Source: Sphingobacterium sp. SRCM116780 (GTDB lineage: Bacteria; Bacteroidota; Bacteroidia; Sphingobacteriales; Sphingobacteriaceae). Taken from it: a stretch of 64,000 nucleotides of DNA. The position numbers and the translations under genes were made by a program. How positions within the stretch are numbered: position 1 is the stretch's first letter; each line of letters begins with the position of its first letter. Of the stretch, positions 1 to 8,772 are shown one piece after another. Location: contig NZ_CP090446.1 in the NCBI RefSeq assembly GCF_021442025.1, positions 1,178,001 through 1,242,000 of the forward strand. Direction: 5' to 3'. The notes beneath the pieces are model-generated. The model was not told where the DNA came from, made no database searches, and was given only the letters and a program-made list of their open reading frames with translations.

Positions 1-1441
1 CATTCATATTTTGAGGGGTCGTCATCATCGCTTCAAGGCGAGGATCCGTAAATCGGACTGCTTGACTATTCTCATCCCCAACTTTTTTGACGTATTCACC
101 ATTATTGAAGTTCTCGGTTGAGATTTCATTTATAAAGGTGTTAAAACCTTCATCCATCCAGCCAAACTCTCTTTCATTACTTGAAACAATCATTGGAAAC
201 CAATTATGGCCAAACTCATGATTGGTTACTCCCCATAAGGACTCAGCTTTTGCTTTATTGCCGCAAAAGGATAGGGCAGGGTATTCCATTCCTCCAACAT
301 TGGAAGCAACATTAACGGCAACAGGGTAGGGATATTCAAACCATTTGTTGGAATAGTTTTCAATGGCTGCTTTTGTATACTCGGAAGAACGTTCCCAAGC
401 ATTATTGCCATTGCTTTCTTCTGGATAAGCAGAAATAGCCAATGACTTTTTGCCACTAGGTAAATTAATACGAGCTGCATCGATGATAAAAGATGCGGAT
501 GAAGCCCAGGCAATATCTTGTGCATGATTGAGGGTATATTTCCAAGTTAAACTTTTTTTATGAGGTCTTGAATGGCTATCTGCAACCTCCGTTGCAGAAC
601 GGATAATGACCGTCTGATCACTTGTTTTTGCTTGTTCGTATCGTTTAAGCTGTTCTGATGTAAAGACTTCTTGTGGATTTAACAATTCTCCACCCAGTAT
701 AACGATATGGTTTGCAGGCGCCGTAATTTCGACCTGATAATCACCAAACTCACGATAAAATTCACCTGGGCCTGTATAGGGCATGGTATTCCAACCTCTT
801 ATATTGTCATACACACATAATCGAGGAAACCATTGGGCAATTGCAAAAATATCACCTTTTGCAGTTTTCAATATACCGGTTCGATCAGCACCATATTCAG
901 GTATGGGATAGGAGTATTGTATTTTAAAACCTATTTTACCACCTTGAGCTTGAAGAGGTTGAGGAAGTCTGATTTGAAGACGTGTATCTGTAATGATATA
1001 ATCCACAGCTTTGCCTGCTAAATCGGTCACAGAGCTGACGGTATAACCACCATCAAAACTACTATTGGCATCTCCATATCTGCTTTTTGTTAAGGGAGAG
1101 ATGGCTTGACCACGTCCTTTTTTTGAAAACATGTTTTGATCCAATTGCAGCCAAATATAATCCAATTGATCAGGACTGTTATTCGTATAGTTAATTTCTA
1201 CTTTTCCAGTAATGGTTTTTTTCTGGTCATCTAAAGTTGCAGCTATTTTATAGTCCGCGTTATTTTGCCAGTAAGCTGGTCCCGGTTTGCCACTTGCTGA
1301 ACGAAATTCATCTCCATTATTCTTAAAAAACAAGGGTGCAAATGCTGCTGTGTAGCTATAATTATTCTTTTGCTGAGCAAAAGTTGAAGTAGATAACGAT
1401 AATGATAAAATACCTAGTGATAGCAATGTTAATCTTTTCAT
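1..1441 (-). CDS. M1-family zinc aminopeptidase, C-terminus cut off by window edge
   Basis: An open frame runs from an ATG at 1441 to the window edge (480 codons), so the C-terminal part is missing. The N-terminus is a signal peptide (MKRLTLLSLGILSLSLS..., cleavage near TFAQQ), so the enzyme is exported. Near residue 435 is HEFGHNWFP, followed after exactly 18 residues by the Glu of WMDEGFN. This HExxH-X18-E spacing is the zinc site of gluzincin (M1) peptidases. Just upstream, VGGMEYPALSF matches the family's GxMEN-like exopeptidase motif, with Tyr in place of Asn. The expected activity is release of N-terminal amino acids from peptides in the periplasm. The family call is firm; the substrate is unknown. 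Confidence 0.9.
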   Translation of the reverse strand, partial: MKRLTLLSLGILSLSLSTSTFAQQKNNYSYTAAFAPLFFKNNGDEFRSASGKPGPAYWQNNADYKIAATLDDQKKTITGKVEINYTNNSPDQLDYIWLQLDQNMFSKKGRGQAISPLTKSRYGDANSSFDGGYTVSSVTDLAGKAVDYIITDTRLQIRLPQPLQAQGGKIGFKIQYSYPIPEYGADRTGILKTAKGDIFAIAQWFPRLCVYDNIRGWNTMPYTGPGEFYREFGDYQVEITAPANHIVILGGELLNPQEVFTSEQLKRYEQAKTSDQTVIIRSATEVADSHSRPHKKSLTWKYTLNHAQDIAWASSASFIIDAARINLPSGKKSLAISAYPEESNGNNAWERSSEYTKAAIENYSNKWFEYPYPVAVNVASNVGGMEYPALSFCGNKAKAESLWGVTNHEFGHNWFPMIVSSNEREFGWMDEGFNTFINEISTENFNNGEYVKKVGDENSQAVRFTDPRLEAMMTTPQNMN

Positions 1442-1554
1442 ACTTTATTATTGTAGATCTTGTTTTGCCTAAATATAGTATGAAAAGATGTGTTGTTGAA
1501 CCTTTTTCCTTAAAATTATCAAATTGTAACGATTATTTTATCCGATTGTAACAA

Positions 1555-1902
1555 TTATTTTAGAAAAGAAGCATATTCGTTTTCATCAAACCCTACTATA
1601 ATTTGTTTACCTCCCTCAATTACGGGACGTTTGATCATACTGGTATGTTGAATGAGAACTTGATTAGCAGAAGTTGCATCCATTACTGTTGCTTGTTCTT
1701 CGGCATCTAGTTTCTTCCAAGTGGTTCCTTTTTTATTCAGCAGTTTCTCCCAACTAATTTGTTTTTCCCAGTCCTGTAATTGTTTTTCCGAAATACCTTC
1801 CTTTTTAAAATCATGAAAAATATAGGCAATTTGATTTTCTTCTAACCAATTCAGCGCTTTTTTTACTGTGTTGCAATTCTTAATACCGTATACCTGTAGC
1901 AT
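1555..1902 (-). CDS. ArsC/Spx-family (YffB-like) thioredoxin-fold protein
   Basis: The protein has 115 residues when started at the ATG at 1902. A longer in-frame extension to 1974 adds 24 residues that do not resemble the family. It begins MLQVYGIKNCNTVKKAL, the ArsC/Spx/YffB opening with one Cys in the active-site loop, and has the typical IKRPVIE stretch near residue 95. YffB-like members of this family are often called arsenate reductases, but most lack evidence for that activity, and no ars genes lie nearby. The safe call is a small thiol-disulfide or glutathione-linked reductase-like protein. The gene stands alone between the aminopeptidase and fbaA. Confidence 0.8.
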   Translation of the reverse strand: MLQVYGIKNCNTVKKALNWLEENQIAYIFHDFKKEGISEKQLQDWEKQISWEKLLNKKGTTWKKLDAEEQATVMDATSANQVLIQHTSMIKRPVIEGGKQIIVGFDENEYASFLK

Positions 1903-2114
1903 GTCGTTCTTGTTATTGTTAACCAAATATATTAAAATAGATTTATTAAGTCCTATTGTAACGTTTTTAATCACATTTCACGTGCTTTTTTTTATTGAAA
2001 GGTGAATAAAACTAGTTAGTGTAGTATATACACTTTATGCATTATGTAAAATAATATTTTTTTTCTACCTTAGTACATAATAATAAGATTATAAATTACA
2101 AAAGCAAATATAAT

Positions 2115-3194
2115 ATGAGCCTAAAAGATTTTAAAGGTGTATTGACAGGAGATCAAGTACAAGAATTATTTGAATTAGCAAAAAAGCACAAATTTGCATT
2201 ACCTGCAGTTAACGTTACAGGTACAAATTCGATCAACGCTGTTATGGAAACTGCAAAAGCAGTTAACTCACCTGTAATTATTCAATTATCAAATGGTGGA
2301 GCACAATTTTATGCAGGTAAAACATTAAACAATGATGGTTTAAAAGCTTGTATTCTTGGTGCTGTGGCTGCAGCTCAGCATGTTCATTTATTAGCAGAGC
2401 ATTATGGTGTTGCAGTTATATTACATACAGACCATGCTGCAAAAAAATTATTGCCTTGGATCGACGGTTTATTAGATGCTGGTGAGCGATTTTTTGCGCA
2501 ACATGGTAAACCTTTATTTTCTTCTCATATGTTGGATTTATCGGAAGAGCCGATCGAAGAAAATATTGAAATTTCTGCAAAATACTTAGCACGTATGAAA
2601 CCGCTAGGAATGACTGTAGAAATCGAATTAGGAGTTACTGGTGGGGAAGAAGACGGTGTTGATAATTCTGATGTGGATAGCTCAAAATTATATACACAAC
2701 CTGAAGAAGTAGCGTACGCTTACGAGGAATTATTAAAAGTTTCTGATAAATTTACAGTAGCTGCTGCTTTTGGTAATGTACATGGTGTTTATAAACCTGG
2801 AAACGTAAAATTACAACCTGTTATTTTACATAATTCACAAGAATACATTCGTGAGAAATTTAATTTAACGGCAGAAAAGCCAGTTAATTTTGTATTCCAT
2901 GGTGGTTCAGGTTCTTCAGCTGAAGAAATTGCAGAGGCAATCTCTTATGGTGCAATCAAAATGAACATTGATACTGATATGCAATGGGCAATGTGGGATG
3001 GTATTCGTGGATATGAAGCTAAAAACCACGATTATCTACAAAGCCAAATTGGTAATCCTGAAGGAGCTGATTCTCCAAACAAGAAATATTATGATCCTCG
3101 CGTTTGGTTACGTAAAGGAGAGGAGTCTTTTGTTACGCGTTTGAAACAAGCGTTCGAAGAGCTAAATGCGATTGATATCCACAGCAAATTATAA
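2115..3194 (+). CDS. fbaA: Class II fructose-bisphosphate aldolase
   Basis: This 359-residue protein cleaves fructose-1,6-bisphosphate to DHAP and glyceraldehyde-3-phosphate in glycolysis and gluconeogenesis. Class II, zinc-dependent features are visible: VILHTDHAAKK near residue 105 (catalytic Asp and first zinc His), GVTGGEEDGVDN near 175, AAFGNVHGVYKPGNV near 215 with a zinc His, and FHGGSGSS near 263 for phosphate binding. Length matches the E. coli FbaA subclass of about 359 residues. It is a single gene, preceded by an AT-rich leader and followed by a strong terminator, so it is probably monocistronic and highly expressed. Confidence 0.96.
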   Translation: MSLKDFKGVLTGDQVQELFELAKKHKFALPAVNVTGTNSINAVMETAKAVNSPVIIQLSNGGAQFYAGKTLNNDGLKACILGAVAAAQHVHLLAEHYGVAVILHTDHAAKKLLPWIDGLLDAGERFFAQHGKPLFSSHMLDLSEEPIEENIEISAKYLARMKPLGMTVEIELGVTGGEEDGVDNSDVDSSKLYTQPEEVAYAYEELLKVSDKFTVAAAFGNVHGVYKPGNVKLQPVILHNSQEYIREKFNLTAEKPVNFVFHGGSGSSAEEIAEAISYGAIKMNIDTDMQWAMWDGIRGYEAKNHDYLQSQIGNPEGADSPNKKYYDPRVWLRKGEESFVTRLKQAFEELNAIDIHSKL

Positions 3195-3226
3195 TATTCA
3201 AAATTACAGAGACTGTTAATTTTAGG

Positions 3227-3259
3227 ACGCATCAAGTCATGACTTGATGCGTTTTTTTG
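3227..3259 (+). terminator. Intrinsic terminator after fbaA
   Basis: A 26-base perfect palindrome (3227-3252, core ATCAAGTCATGACTTGAT) is followed directly by a run of T. It lies 32 bases after the fbaA stop codon. Confidence 0.9.
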
Positions 3260-3453
3260 TAAGATTGATTTTCAGGATTGTCATCTTTCCTATAAGGAAG
3301 TCTAGTATGAGCTTAATTTCAGAATACTATATAACAAGGCGTAACGGTTTCATGTTTTTGTCTATATTGTGTTAAAATGTGCTAAAAATTACTGGAATGT
3401 TATTTATGCTGTATATTTTGCAGAACGATTATATGAATACAAGATTTATCGAT

Positions 3454-4128
3454 ATGAAAAAATTAGGATTAGGTGCTATTTTATTTTTTATTGCACAATT
3501 AAGTTTTGCGCAGACAAAACAAAATGTAGGTACTTTTAACGCTGTAGAGGTGACGGATAAGATCCAAGTTGAATTGCTAAAAGGGACTTCAAATGAGGTT
3601 GTTATAGAAGGGGCTAATTCCGAAAATATTCAGGTCATCAATAATAACGGTTCATTGCGTATTAAGATGAATACTTTAAACGCGTTACAAGGTAATAACG
3701 TCAGTGTTAAAGTTTATTTTCAGTCCTTGAATAATATTTTAGCCAAAAAAGGGGCAAAGGTTGTTAACCGAGAAAATCAAGTAATTGTTTCAGATCAATT
3801 GAATATCTCGGCTGCTGAAGGAGGATTGGTTGTGTTGTATCTGGAAGCTAAAAAAGTGGATGTTAAATCCACATCGGGATCTACGATTTCGCTTATGGGT
3901 AAAAGCATAACACAAGATGTTGTTTCTAATTTTGGGGGTAAATATGAAGGAAAAGATTTAAAAACGGATGTCAGCAATGTGACGGTAAATGGGGGTGGCA
4001 AAGCGGAGATTTATGCGAAGGATTCTGTTGTTGCTAAGACACGTGCAGGTGGTGTAATCGATGTATATGGAAATCCGGTCCATAAATCTGAGAAAAAAAT
4101 AGCGGGCGGAACAATCAATTATAAATAA
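3454..4128 (+). CDS. Secreted GIN-domain (DUF2807) adhesin-like protein
   Basis: I place the start at the ATG at 3454, which opens a good signal peptide (MKKLGLGAILFFIAQLSFAQ). Upstream in-frame ATGs (3433 and earlier) only add residues ahead of it. The mature part carries a single putative auto-transporter adhesin head GIN domain: VGTFNAVEVTDKIQVEL opens the beta-solenoid, VVIEGANSENI follows, and there are repeated short strands of about 12-20 residues with Gly and Asn turns. Such proteins are common exported Bacteroidota proteins of unknown function. It converges on rimK across a large hairpin. Confidence 0.8.
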   Translation: MKKLGLGAILFFIAQLSFAQTKQNVGTFNAVEVTDKIQVELLKGTSNEVVIEGANSENIQVINNNGSLRIKMNTLNALQGNNVSVKVYFQSLNNILAKKGAKVVNRENQVIVSDQLNISAAEGGLVVLYLEAKKVDVKSTSGSTISLMGKSITQDVVSNFGGKYEGKDLKTDVSNVTVNGGGKAEIYAKDSVVAKTRAGGVIDVYGNPVHKSEKKIAGGTINYK

Positions 4129-4137
4129 GAGATTTAC

Positions 4138-4191
4138 CTGTATAAAAATCAAATCACATGGTTATAACCATGTGATTTGATTTTTATACAG
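4138..4191. terminator. 54-bp perfect palindrome, bidirectional terminator
   Basis: The stretch is a perfect inverted repeat centred on GGTTATAACC, with 27 bases per arm. The outer arms are A-rich and T-rich, so each strand yields a hairpin followed by U-rich RNA. It sits between the convergent genes ending at 4128 (+) and 4194 (-). Confidence 0.88.
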
Positions 4192-4193
4192 TA

Positions 4194-5126
4194 TTATAAA
4201 TTACTTTCCTTTTTTTTCTTTTTTCGAACTTCAGGTTTAGCTGCTTTTTTAAGATCAAATTGCTTCTCGAGATAGATGATAATTTCTGCAGCAATATCCT
4301 TTTTTGTTGCTTTCTCTATTCCTTCTAATCCTGGAGAAGAGTTTACTTCCAAGACAAGAGGACCTCTGTCTGAAGGCATCATATCAACGCCGCATACGGT
4401 TAATCCCATAGAAGCCGCAGCTGCGATAGCAGTTTCCCGTTCGCTTTTTGTTAATTTAATGATTTCTGCTGTTCCTCCACGATGGATATTCGATCTAAAT
4501 TCTCCTTCCTTGGCAGTTCTTTTCATGGCACCTACAACTTTTCCTCCAACGACAAATGCACGGATATCAGTTCCCTTGGCTTCTTTAATATATTCTTGAA
4601 TTAATATATTATTTCCAAGACCATAAAAAGCTTCGATGACAGAAGAAGCTGCTTTTTTAGTTTCTGCTAGTACAACCCCAATTCCTTGTGTACCTTCTAA
4701 TAGCTTGATCACTAATGGTGCTCCTCCAACCATGCTGATCAAATCGTCAACATCCGAAGCGGTTCTGGCAAATCCAGTAATGGGAAGACCTATGCCAGCT
4801 CCAGAAAGAATTTGCATACAACGAAGTTTGTCTCTAGAACGTGTAATCGCTTGACTCGGATTGGCCGATATCACATCCATGACTTCAAATTGTCTGACAA
4901 TAGCGGAACCATAAAAAGTTACGGAAGCACCTATACGAGGAATAACGGCATCAATATCCGAAATATCTTGACCTTTATAGTGGATGCTGGGTTTGCCTTG
5001 TTGAATACCAACATAGCATTTGCTATGATCGATCACAACGCATTCATGTCCACGTTTTTCTGCAGCTTCTACTAATCGACGTGTCGAGTATAGGCTTTTA
5101 ACTGTTGATAATACAGCGATTTTCAC
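4194..5126 (-). CDS. rimK: RimK-type ATP-grasp ligase (ribosomal protein S6 glutamate ligase)
   Basis: The 310-residue protein starts [17 protein letters not shown] and has an ATP-grasp core: QIAGAGIGLP-like substrate region near 105, [14 protein letters not shown] near 145 (glycine-rich ATP loop), [19 protein letters not shown] near 180, and [24 protein letters not shown] near 250 with metal-binding residues. E. coli RimK adds glutamates to the C-terminus of ribosomal protein S6. A short Lys-rich tail (KKKKK) is unusual but close to the end. It is the last gene of a minus-strand group after rimB, and the pairing supports the S6-modification role. Confidence 0.9.
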   Translation of the reverse strand: MKIAVLSTVKSLYSTRRLVEAAEKRGHECVVIDHSKCYVGIQQGKPSIHYKGQDISDIDAVIPRIGASVTFYGSAIVRQFEVMDVISANPSQAITRSRDKLRCMQILSGAGIGLPITGFARTASDVDDLISMVGGAPLVIKLLEGTQGIGVVLAETKKAASSVIEAFYGLGNNILIQEYIKEAKGTDIRAFVVGGKVVGAMKRTAKEGEFRSNIHRGGTAEIIKLTKSERETAIAAAASMGLTVCGVDMMPSDRGPLVLEVNSSPGLEGIEKATKKDIAAEIIIYLEKQFDLKKAAKPEVRKKKKKESNL

Positions 5127-5193
5127 TTTGCTATGATTAGAATAGTTTAATTGTAATATTCGTATAGAAACAAATATGAATGGATATTGGTTT

Positions 5194-5628
5194 CTATCCC
5201 AAAGATTTTTGAGATAAATTTGATTTTGAAACGTCCACGATAAAATTTTTGTAAAGGAAGTTTTTTCCTAATAACATAGGATACCGCATGGACGAACGAT
5301 TTCTAAAAGATAATTTAATATCAAATAATTGATTGTATAATTTGGCTTTTGTCAAAATATAATAACGTTTCTCTTGGTGGCCAAATGAACTTTTAACGAT
5401 TTTTTCTTTATATACCGGGAATTTAAATATACGTAATTCTCGAGTTTTAAAATTAACAACAATGTGACAGATAATCCATTCTTGATGATCTATTACCTCA
5501 ATTTCATAGGATTCGCAATGTAATACAGACGACCCAGCGCCAGTATCTACCTTCGCTTCAATGTGATGAATACCTAATTCTGGTAGATCTATTGATTCTT
5601 TCCATCCGACGATTAGTTTATCTTTCAT
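5194..5628 (-). CDS. rimB: RimB-like retropepsin-fold protease (ATP-dependent zinc protease family)
   Basis: From the ATG at 5628 the protein has 144 residues; a longer start at 5664 adds 12 residues. [16 protein letters not shown] near residue 20 carries the D-T-G-A motif of the PF05618/COG4067 family, a retropepsin-like fold despite the old zinc protease name. [10 protein letters not shown] near the C-terminus is the second family motif. In Pseudomonas, RimB works with RimK by processing the glutamate tail that RimK adds to S6 (established knowledge). Here it lies directly upstream of rimK and 11-47 bases after purM, in one transcription direction. Function rests on family and neighbourhood. 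Confidence 0.82.
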   Translation of the reverse strand: MKDKLIVGWKESIDLPELGIHHIEAKVDTGAGSSVLHCESYEIEVIDHQEWIICHIVVNFKTRELRIFKFPVYKEKIVKSSFGHQEKRYYILTKAKLYNQLFDIKLSFRNRSSMRYPMLLGKNFLYKNFIVDVSKSNLSQKSLG

Positions 5629-5675
5629 TGCTATTTTTAATAATAAGGTTTGAATTTTGATCAAACCTTATTGTT

Positions 5676-6854
5676 TTATTCGTAAATAAATTCGCCGTAT
5701 GGAGATTTTACTGTTACTTGTTTTATAGCAGATTCTTCTACATGACCGATAATCTGTGCCGGAATACCAAAAGACTCTGAAATGGCAATAATATCTTGTG
5801 CTATTTCTTGAGGAACATATAATTCCATACGATGTCCCATATTAAATACTTTATACATTTCTTTCCAATCCGTATTGGATTCTTTTTGAATCAATTCAAA
5901 TAACGGAGGAATAGGAAATAAATTATCTTTGACAATATGAACATTGTCGACAAAGTGCAATACTTTTGTTTGCGCTCCTCCTGAACAATGCACCATACCA
6001 TCAATTTGCGAACGGTACCGGTCAAGTATCTGTTTGATAACAGGAGCATAAGTGCGTGTAGGAGAGAGTACTAATTTTCCTGCTGTAATCTCTTCACCTG
6101 TTTCAATTATAATTTTATCTGTTAAATGTTGACTACCTGCGAAAACCAAATCATAGGGAACTGCTGGATCAAAACTTTCCGTGTATTTTTCTGCGATATA
6201 TTTATTGAAAACATCATGTCTGGCTGATGTTAGACCATTAGATCCCATTCCGCCATTGTATTCGTTTTCGTAAGTTGCTTTTCCTGAAGAAGATAAGCCG
6301 ACAATAATATTCCCAGCTTTTATCTTGTGATTGGAAATCACATCTTCACGTTTCATACGACAAGTTACCGTACTGTCCACAATAATCGTACGTACCAAAT
6401 CCCCCACATCTGCAGTTTCACCACCTGTTGAATAAATACCAATCCCCATTTCACGAAGATCTTTTAAGATTTCTTCGGTACCATTGATGATTTCAGCGAT
6501 AACTTCTCCGGGAATAACATTTTTGTTACGTCCAATAGTCGAAGATAATAAAATATTGTCCGTAGCGCCAACACATAGTAAATCATCTAAATTCATGATG
6601 ATGGCATCTTGTGCGATTCCTCTCCAGACAGAAATGTCACCCGTTTCTTTCCAATAGACATAGGCCAATGAAGATTTTGTACCTGCGCCATCGGCATGCA
6701 TGATGTTGCACCACTGCTCATCACCGCCTAAGATATCAGGAATGATTTTACAAAAAGCTTTAGGATACAATCCTTTATCGATGTTCTTAATAGCATTGTG
6801 TACATCCTCTTTTCCTGCGGACACACCTCTTTGGTTATATTTTAAATCTGACAT
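5676..6854 (-). CDS. purM: Phosphoribosylformylglycinamidine cyclo-ligase (AIR synthase), Bacteroidota long form
   Basis: At 392 residues this is longer than E. coli PurM (about 345) but has the length of Bacteroidota AIR synthases. It opens with SDLKYNQRGVSAGKEDVHNA, followed by HADGAGTKSSLAYVY near 53 (the GVGTK-like ATP/FGAM loop), AIIMNLDDLLCVGA near 83, and STGGETADVGDLV near 140, which matches PurM's GGETAEMP region. The reaction is ATP-dependent ring closure of FGAM to AIR, step five of de novo purine synthesis. A -7 element sits only 7 bases before the ATG. It appears to lead the purM-rimB-rimK transcript. Confidence 0.88.
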   Translation of the reverse strand: MSDLKYNQRGVSAGKEDVHNAIKNIDKGLYPKAFCKIIPDILGGDEQWCNIMHADGAGTKSSLAYVYWKETGDISVWRGIAQDAIIMNLDDLLCVGATDNILLSSTIGRNKNVIPGEVIAEIINGTEEILKDLREMGIGIYSTGGETADVGDLVRTIIVDSTVTCRMKREDVISNHKIKAGNIIVGLSSSGKATYENEYNGGMGSNGLTSARHDVFNKYIAEKYTESFDPAVPYDLVFAGSQHLTDKIIIETGEEITAGKLVLSPTRTYAPVIKQILDRYRSQIDGMVHCSGGAQTKVLHFVDNVHIVKDNLFPIPPLFELIQKESNTDWKEMYKVFNMGHRMELYVPQEIAQDIIAISESFGIPAQIIGHVEESAIKQVTVKSPYGEFIYE

Positions 6855-6861
6855 GTTGCTG

Positions 6862-6869
6862 CAAAAATA
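6862..6869 (-). promoter_or_regulatory. Bacteroidota -7 element (TATTTTTG) for purM
   Basis: On the minus strand TATTTTTG matches TAnnTTTG. Seven bases separate it from the purM ATG at 6854, which predicts a 5' leader of only a few bases. I find no good TTTG at -33. Confidence 0.6.
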
Positions 6870-6914
6870 ATGATTCGCTGTGAATTTTAAGCTTTTTATT
6901 GTGCGAAATATTTG

Positions 6915-7400
6915 TTAATCTTTTTTTAAAACAGTTCGCCATTCCTGAAGTAATTTCTCTAAAGAATATTGTGCATTTGCGGGACTTGTACTGGGTAAAG
7001 TGAAATATCGGTAATTAGGGTTCTTCTTAAAATATTTATCAAACACTTTCTGTGCTTTTTGCCCATTAAAGATAATAGTATGAATATGTGGATGATCAGC
7101 AAGGAATACATCCAGATCATTGGGTTCTTCATCTATAATATCTAAATCCATGCTTCCTTTTCTTTGCGCTTGAGCACAGACATCCCATAGTCCGATATGA
7201 TGCTCCAAAAGTAAGTCTAGCTTGTCTGTGTAGGAATGAATCTCTGCAACATTAAAAATAAGTTTCATCAGTTTCCAAAATCGATTTTGTGGATGTGCAT
7301 AATATTGTTGTTCTTGAAGGGATTTGTCTCCAGGTAACGATCCTAATATTAATAGTCGAATATCTTGATTTTCAAGTGGCAAAAAGCATTGTTTTATCAT
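6915..7400 (-). CDS. Hypoxanthine/deoxyinosine DNA glycosylase (UDG superfamily)
   Basis: The 161-residue protein has the UDG-superfamily opening LLILGSLPGDKSLQEQQYYA near residue 16, then HPQNRFWKLM near 37, GLWDVCAQAQRKGSMD near 71 and LPSTSPANAQYS near 137. The last is the C-terminal motif of the DNA-deoxyinosine glycosylase subfamily (family 6). The enzyme would excise hypoxanthine that arises in DNA by adenine deamination. It overlaps no neighbour and lies 60 bases upstream of purM on the same strand. Confidence 0.85.
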   Translation of the reverse strand: MIKQCFLPLENQDIRLLILGSLPGDKSLQEQQYYAHPQNRFWKLMKLIFNVAEIHSYTDKLDLLLEHHIGLWDVCAQAQRKGSMDLDIIDEEPNDLDVFLADHPHIHTIIFNGQKAQKVFDKYFKKNPNYRYFTLPSTSPANAQYSLEKLLQEWRTVLKKD

Positions 7401-7482
7401 GTTGGAAGTCGTTGATCCGCTACGAATTTAAAAATTACTTTTTAGAAAGAATAAAAGTTTTAAAAATGTTTACATAATGATG

Positions 7483-7510
7483 TATATTTGATATCAAATT
7501 AATATCAAAA
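7483..7510 (+). promoter_or_regulatory. -7 element overlapped by ATATCAAA repeats, promoter/operator of the SPFH gene
   Basis: TATATTTG at 7483-7490 matches TAnnTTTG and lies 31 bases before the ATG at 7522. It overlaps the 12-bp palindrome TTTGATATCAAA (7487-7498). A second ATATCAAA starts at 7502, exactly 11 bases after the first, so both face the same side of the helix. This is a plausible operator; a protein binding here would cover the transcription start. The DNA-binding protein encoded at 8406 is a candidate ligand by inference only. Confidence 0.5.
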
Positions 7511-7521
7511 ACTTAAAAATT

Positions 7522-8394
7522 ATGGAAAAATTAATTAAACCTCTTTCCGGTTATTTGGCCTTATTGATGGCTATTGTTCTTTTTGTGGGAGCTATTGTTG
7601 CTTTCTTTCAAGTAGAGAATGCTCCTTGGCTTGCTGCAGTAGGAATTTTAATGATCTTAACCGCTTTGTTTTTATTAAAAGGATTAATGATCATTAACCC
7701 GAATCACTCACGCGTATTGAATTTTTTTGGTCGATATGTTGGAACGGTAAAAGAGAATGGGCTCTTTTTTGTTAATCCACTGTACTCTACTGTAAAAGTA
7801 AGTTTAAGATCAGATAATTTACAAGGACAAACATTAAAAGTGAACGATAAAATGGGTAATCCTATTGAGATTGGAGCTGTAATTGTTTGGCAAGTTGGCG
7901 ATACGTATAAAGCAACCTATGATGTGACTAACTATACGTCATATGTACGTACCCAAAGTGAAGCTGCTGTGAGACATTTAGCGGGCAGTTTTCCATACGA
8001 TAATCTAGAGTTACAAGCAGACAATGAGGAATCAATTACTTTGCGTGAAGGTGGAGATACCGTTAATCATATTTTAGAGCAGGAATTATTAGAACGATTA
8101 GCTCCAGCAGGAATTATTATTAAAGAAGCGCGTATCAGTCACTTGGCCTATGCATCTGAAATAGCAGGAGCGATGTTGCAGCGTCAACAGGCAACAGCGA
8201 TAGTTGCGGCCCGAGCAAAAATTGTAGAAGGTGCTGTTGGTATGGTGGAGATGGCTTTGCAGAAATTGTCTGAAAAAGATATTGTCGTACTTGACAATGA
8301 TAAAAAAGCAGCAATGGTTAGTAATTTAATGGTGGTATTGTGTGGTGAGAAAGCTGCTTCTCCAATAGTAAATACAGGAACTTTATATCAATAA
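7522..8394 (+). CDS. SPFH (stomatin/prohibitin-like) membrane protein
   Basis: The 290-residue protein has two hydrophobic segments at its start (residues 8-30 and 34-57), then the SPFH/PHB domain: GLMIINPNHSRVLNFFGRYVGTVKENGL, and later GAVIVWQVGDTYKATYDV and YTSYVRTQSEAAVRHLAGSF. A helical region with RQQATAIVAARAKIVEGAVG follows from about residue 210, typical of the flotillin-like assembly segment. Such proteins form oligomeric membrane scaffolds, often tied to membrane protease control. It is followed after 11 bases by a small ribbon-helix-helix gene, so the two are probably co-transcribed. Confidence 0.88.
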   Translation: MEKLIKPLSGYLALLMAIVLFVGAIVAFFQVENAPWLAAVGILMILTALFLLKGLMIINPNHSRVLNFFGRYVGTVKENGLFFVNPLYSTVKVSLRSDNLQGQTLKVNDKMGNPIEIGAVIVWQVGDTYKATYDVTNYTSYVRTQSEAAVRHLAGSFPYDNLELQADNEESITLREGGDTVNHILEQELLERLAPAGIIIKEARISHLAYASEIAGAMLQRQQATAIVAARAKIVEGAVGMVEMALQKLSEKDIVVLDNDKKAAMVSNLMVVLCGEKAASPIVNTGTLYQ

Positions 8395-8405
8395 AGATTA
8401 ACAGT

Positions 8406-8594
8406 ATGGCGGAAAAAAAGAATTTCATGCTCCGAATAGAGAGTGATGTTTATAAAGCATTGGAAAAATGGTCTGCCGACGAATTTAGGAGTGTGAACGG
8501 GCAAATTGAATATTTGTTGAATAAAGCTTTGAAGGAGGCAAGACGCTTAGATCATACAAAAATGAACTCAACTTCGAAGAAATCAACGGAATAA
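8406..8594 (+). CDS. Small Arc/ribbon-helix-helix-like DNA-binding protein
   Basis: The protein has 62 residues. NFMLRIESDVYKALEKWSA forms the beta strand and first helix of a ribbon-helix-helix fold (Lys-x-x-x-Leu-Arg-Ile pattern), and FRSVNGQIEYLLNKALKEA is the second helix with the Ser-x-Asn-x-x-Ile-x-x-Leu pattern of Arc-like proteins. It starts 11 bases after the SPFH stop. No toxin gene is adjacent, so this is not a standard toxin-antitoxin pair. It may repress its own operon. Family call good, target unknown. Confidence 0.75.
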   Translation: MAEKKNFMLRIESDVYKALEKWSADEFRSVNGQIEYLLNKALKEARRLDHTKMNSTSKKSTE

Positions 8595-8663
8595 TTGATG
8601 TTAATTGTGGAATTTAATTTTTCTTAACAAGCTACATCAGATAGCATAGGATAACATTCAGAT

Positions 8664-8716
8664 AAAAGCTACAGTAAAATGATGATTAGAAATCTTCATT
8701 TTACTGTAGCTTTTTT
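8664..8716 (+). terminator. Terminator after the SPFH/RHH operon
   Basis: Inverted repeats AAAAGCTACAGTAAAATGA and its complement (8664-8682 and 8696-8714) enclose a 13-base loop and end in a T run. Confidence 0.85.
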
Positions 8717-8772
8717 ACATTTTATTGCAGGATAAATAATAGATTTGATTGATTTTTTGAAAGATTGAGATT

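Noticed and set aside
226..525. 99-residue frame on the minus strand inside the aminopeptidase
   Set aside because: It is a shadow of the M1 aminopeptidase, which runs through here in another frame with its zinc motif intact.
1903..1974. N-terminal extension of the ArsC/Spx-like protein
   Set aside because: The 24 extra residues do not fit the family, whose start MLQVYGIKNC begins at 1902.
8406..8594. Toxin-antitoxin pair
   Set aside because: The ribbon-helix-helix protein has no adjacent toxin-like gene; its neighbour is a 290-residue SPFH protein.
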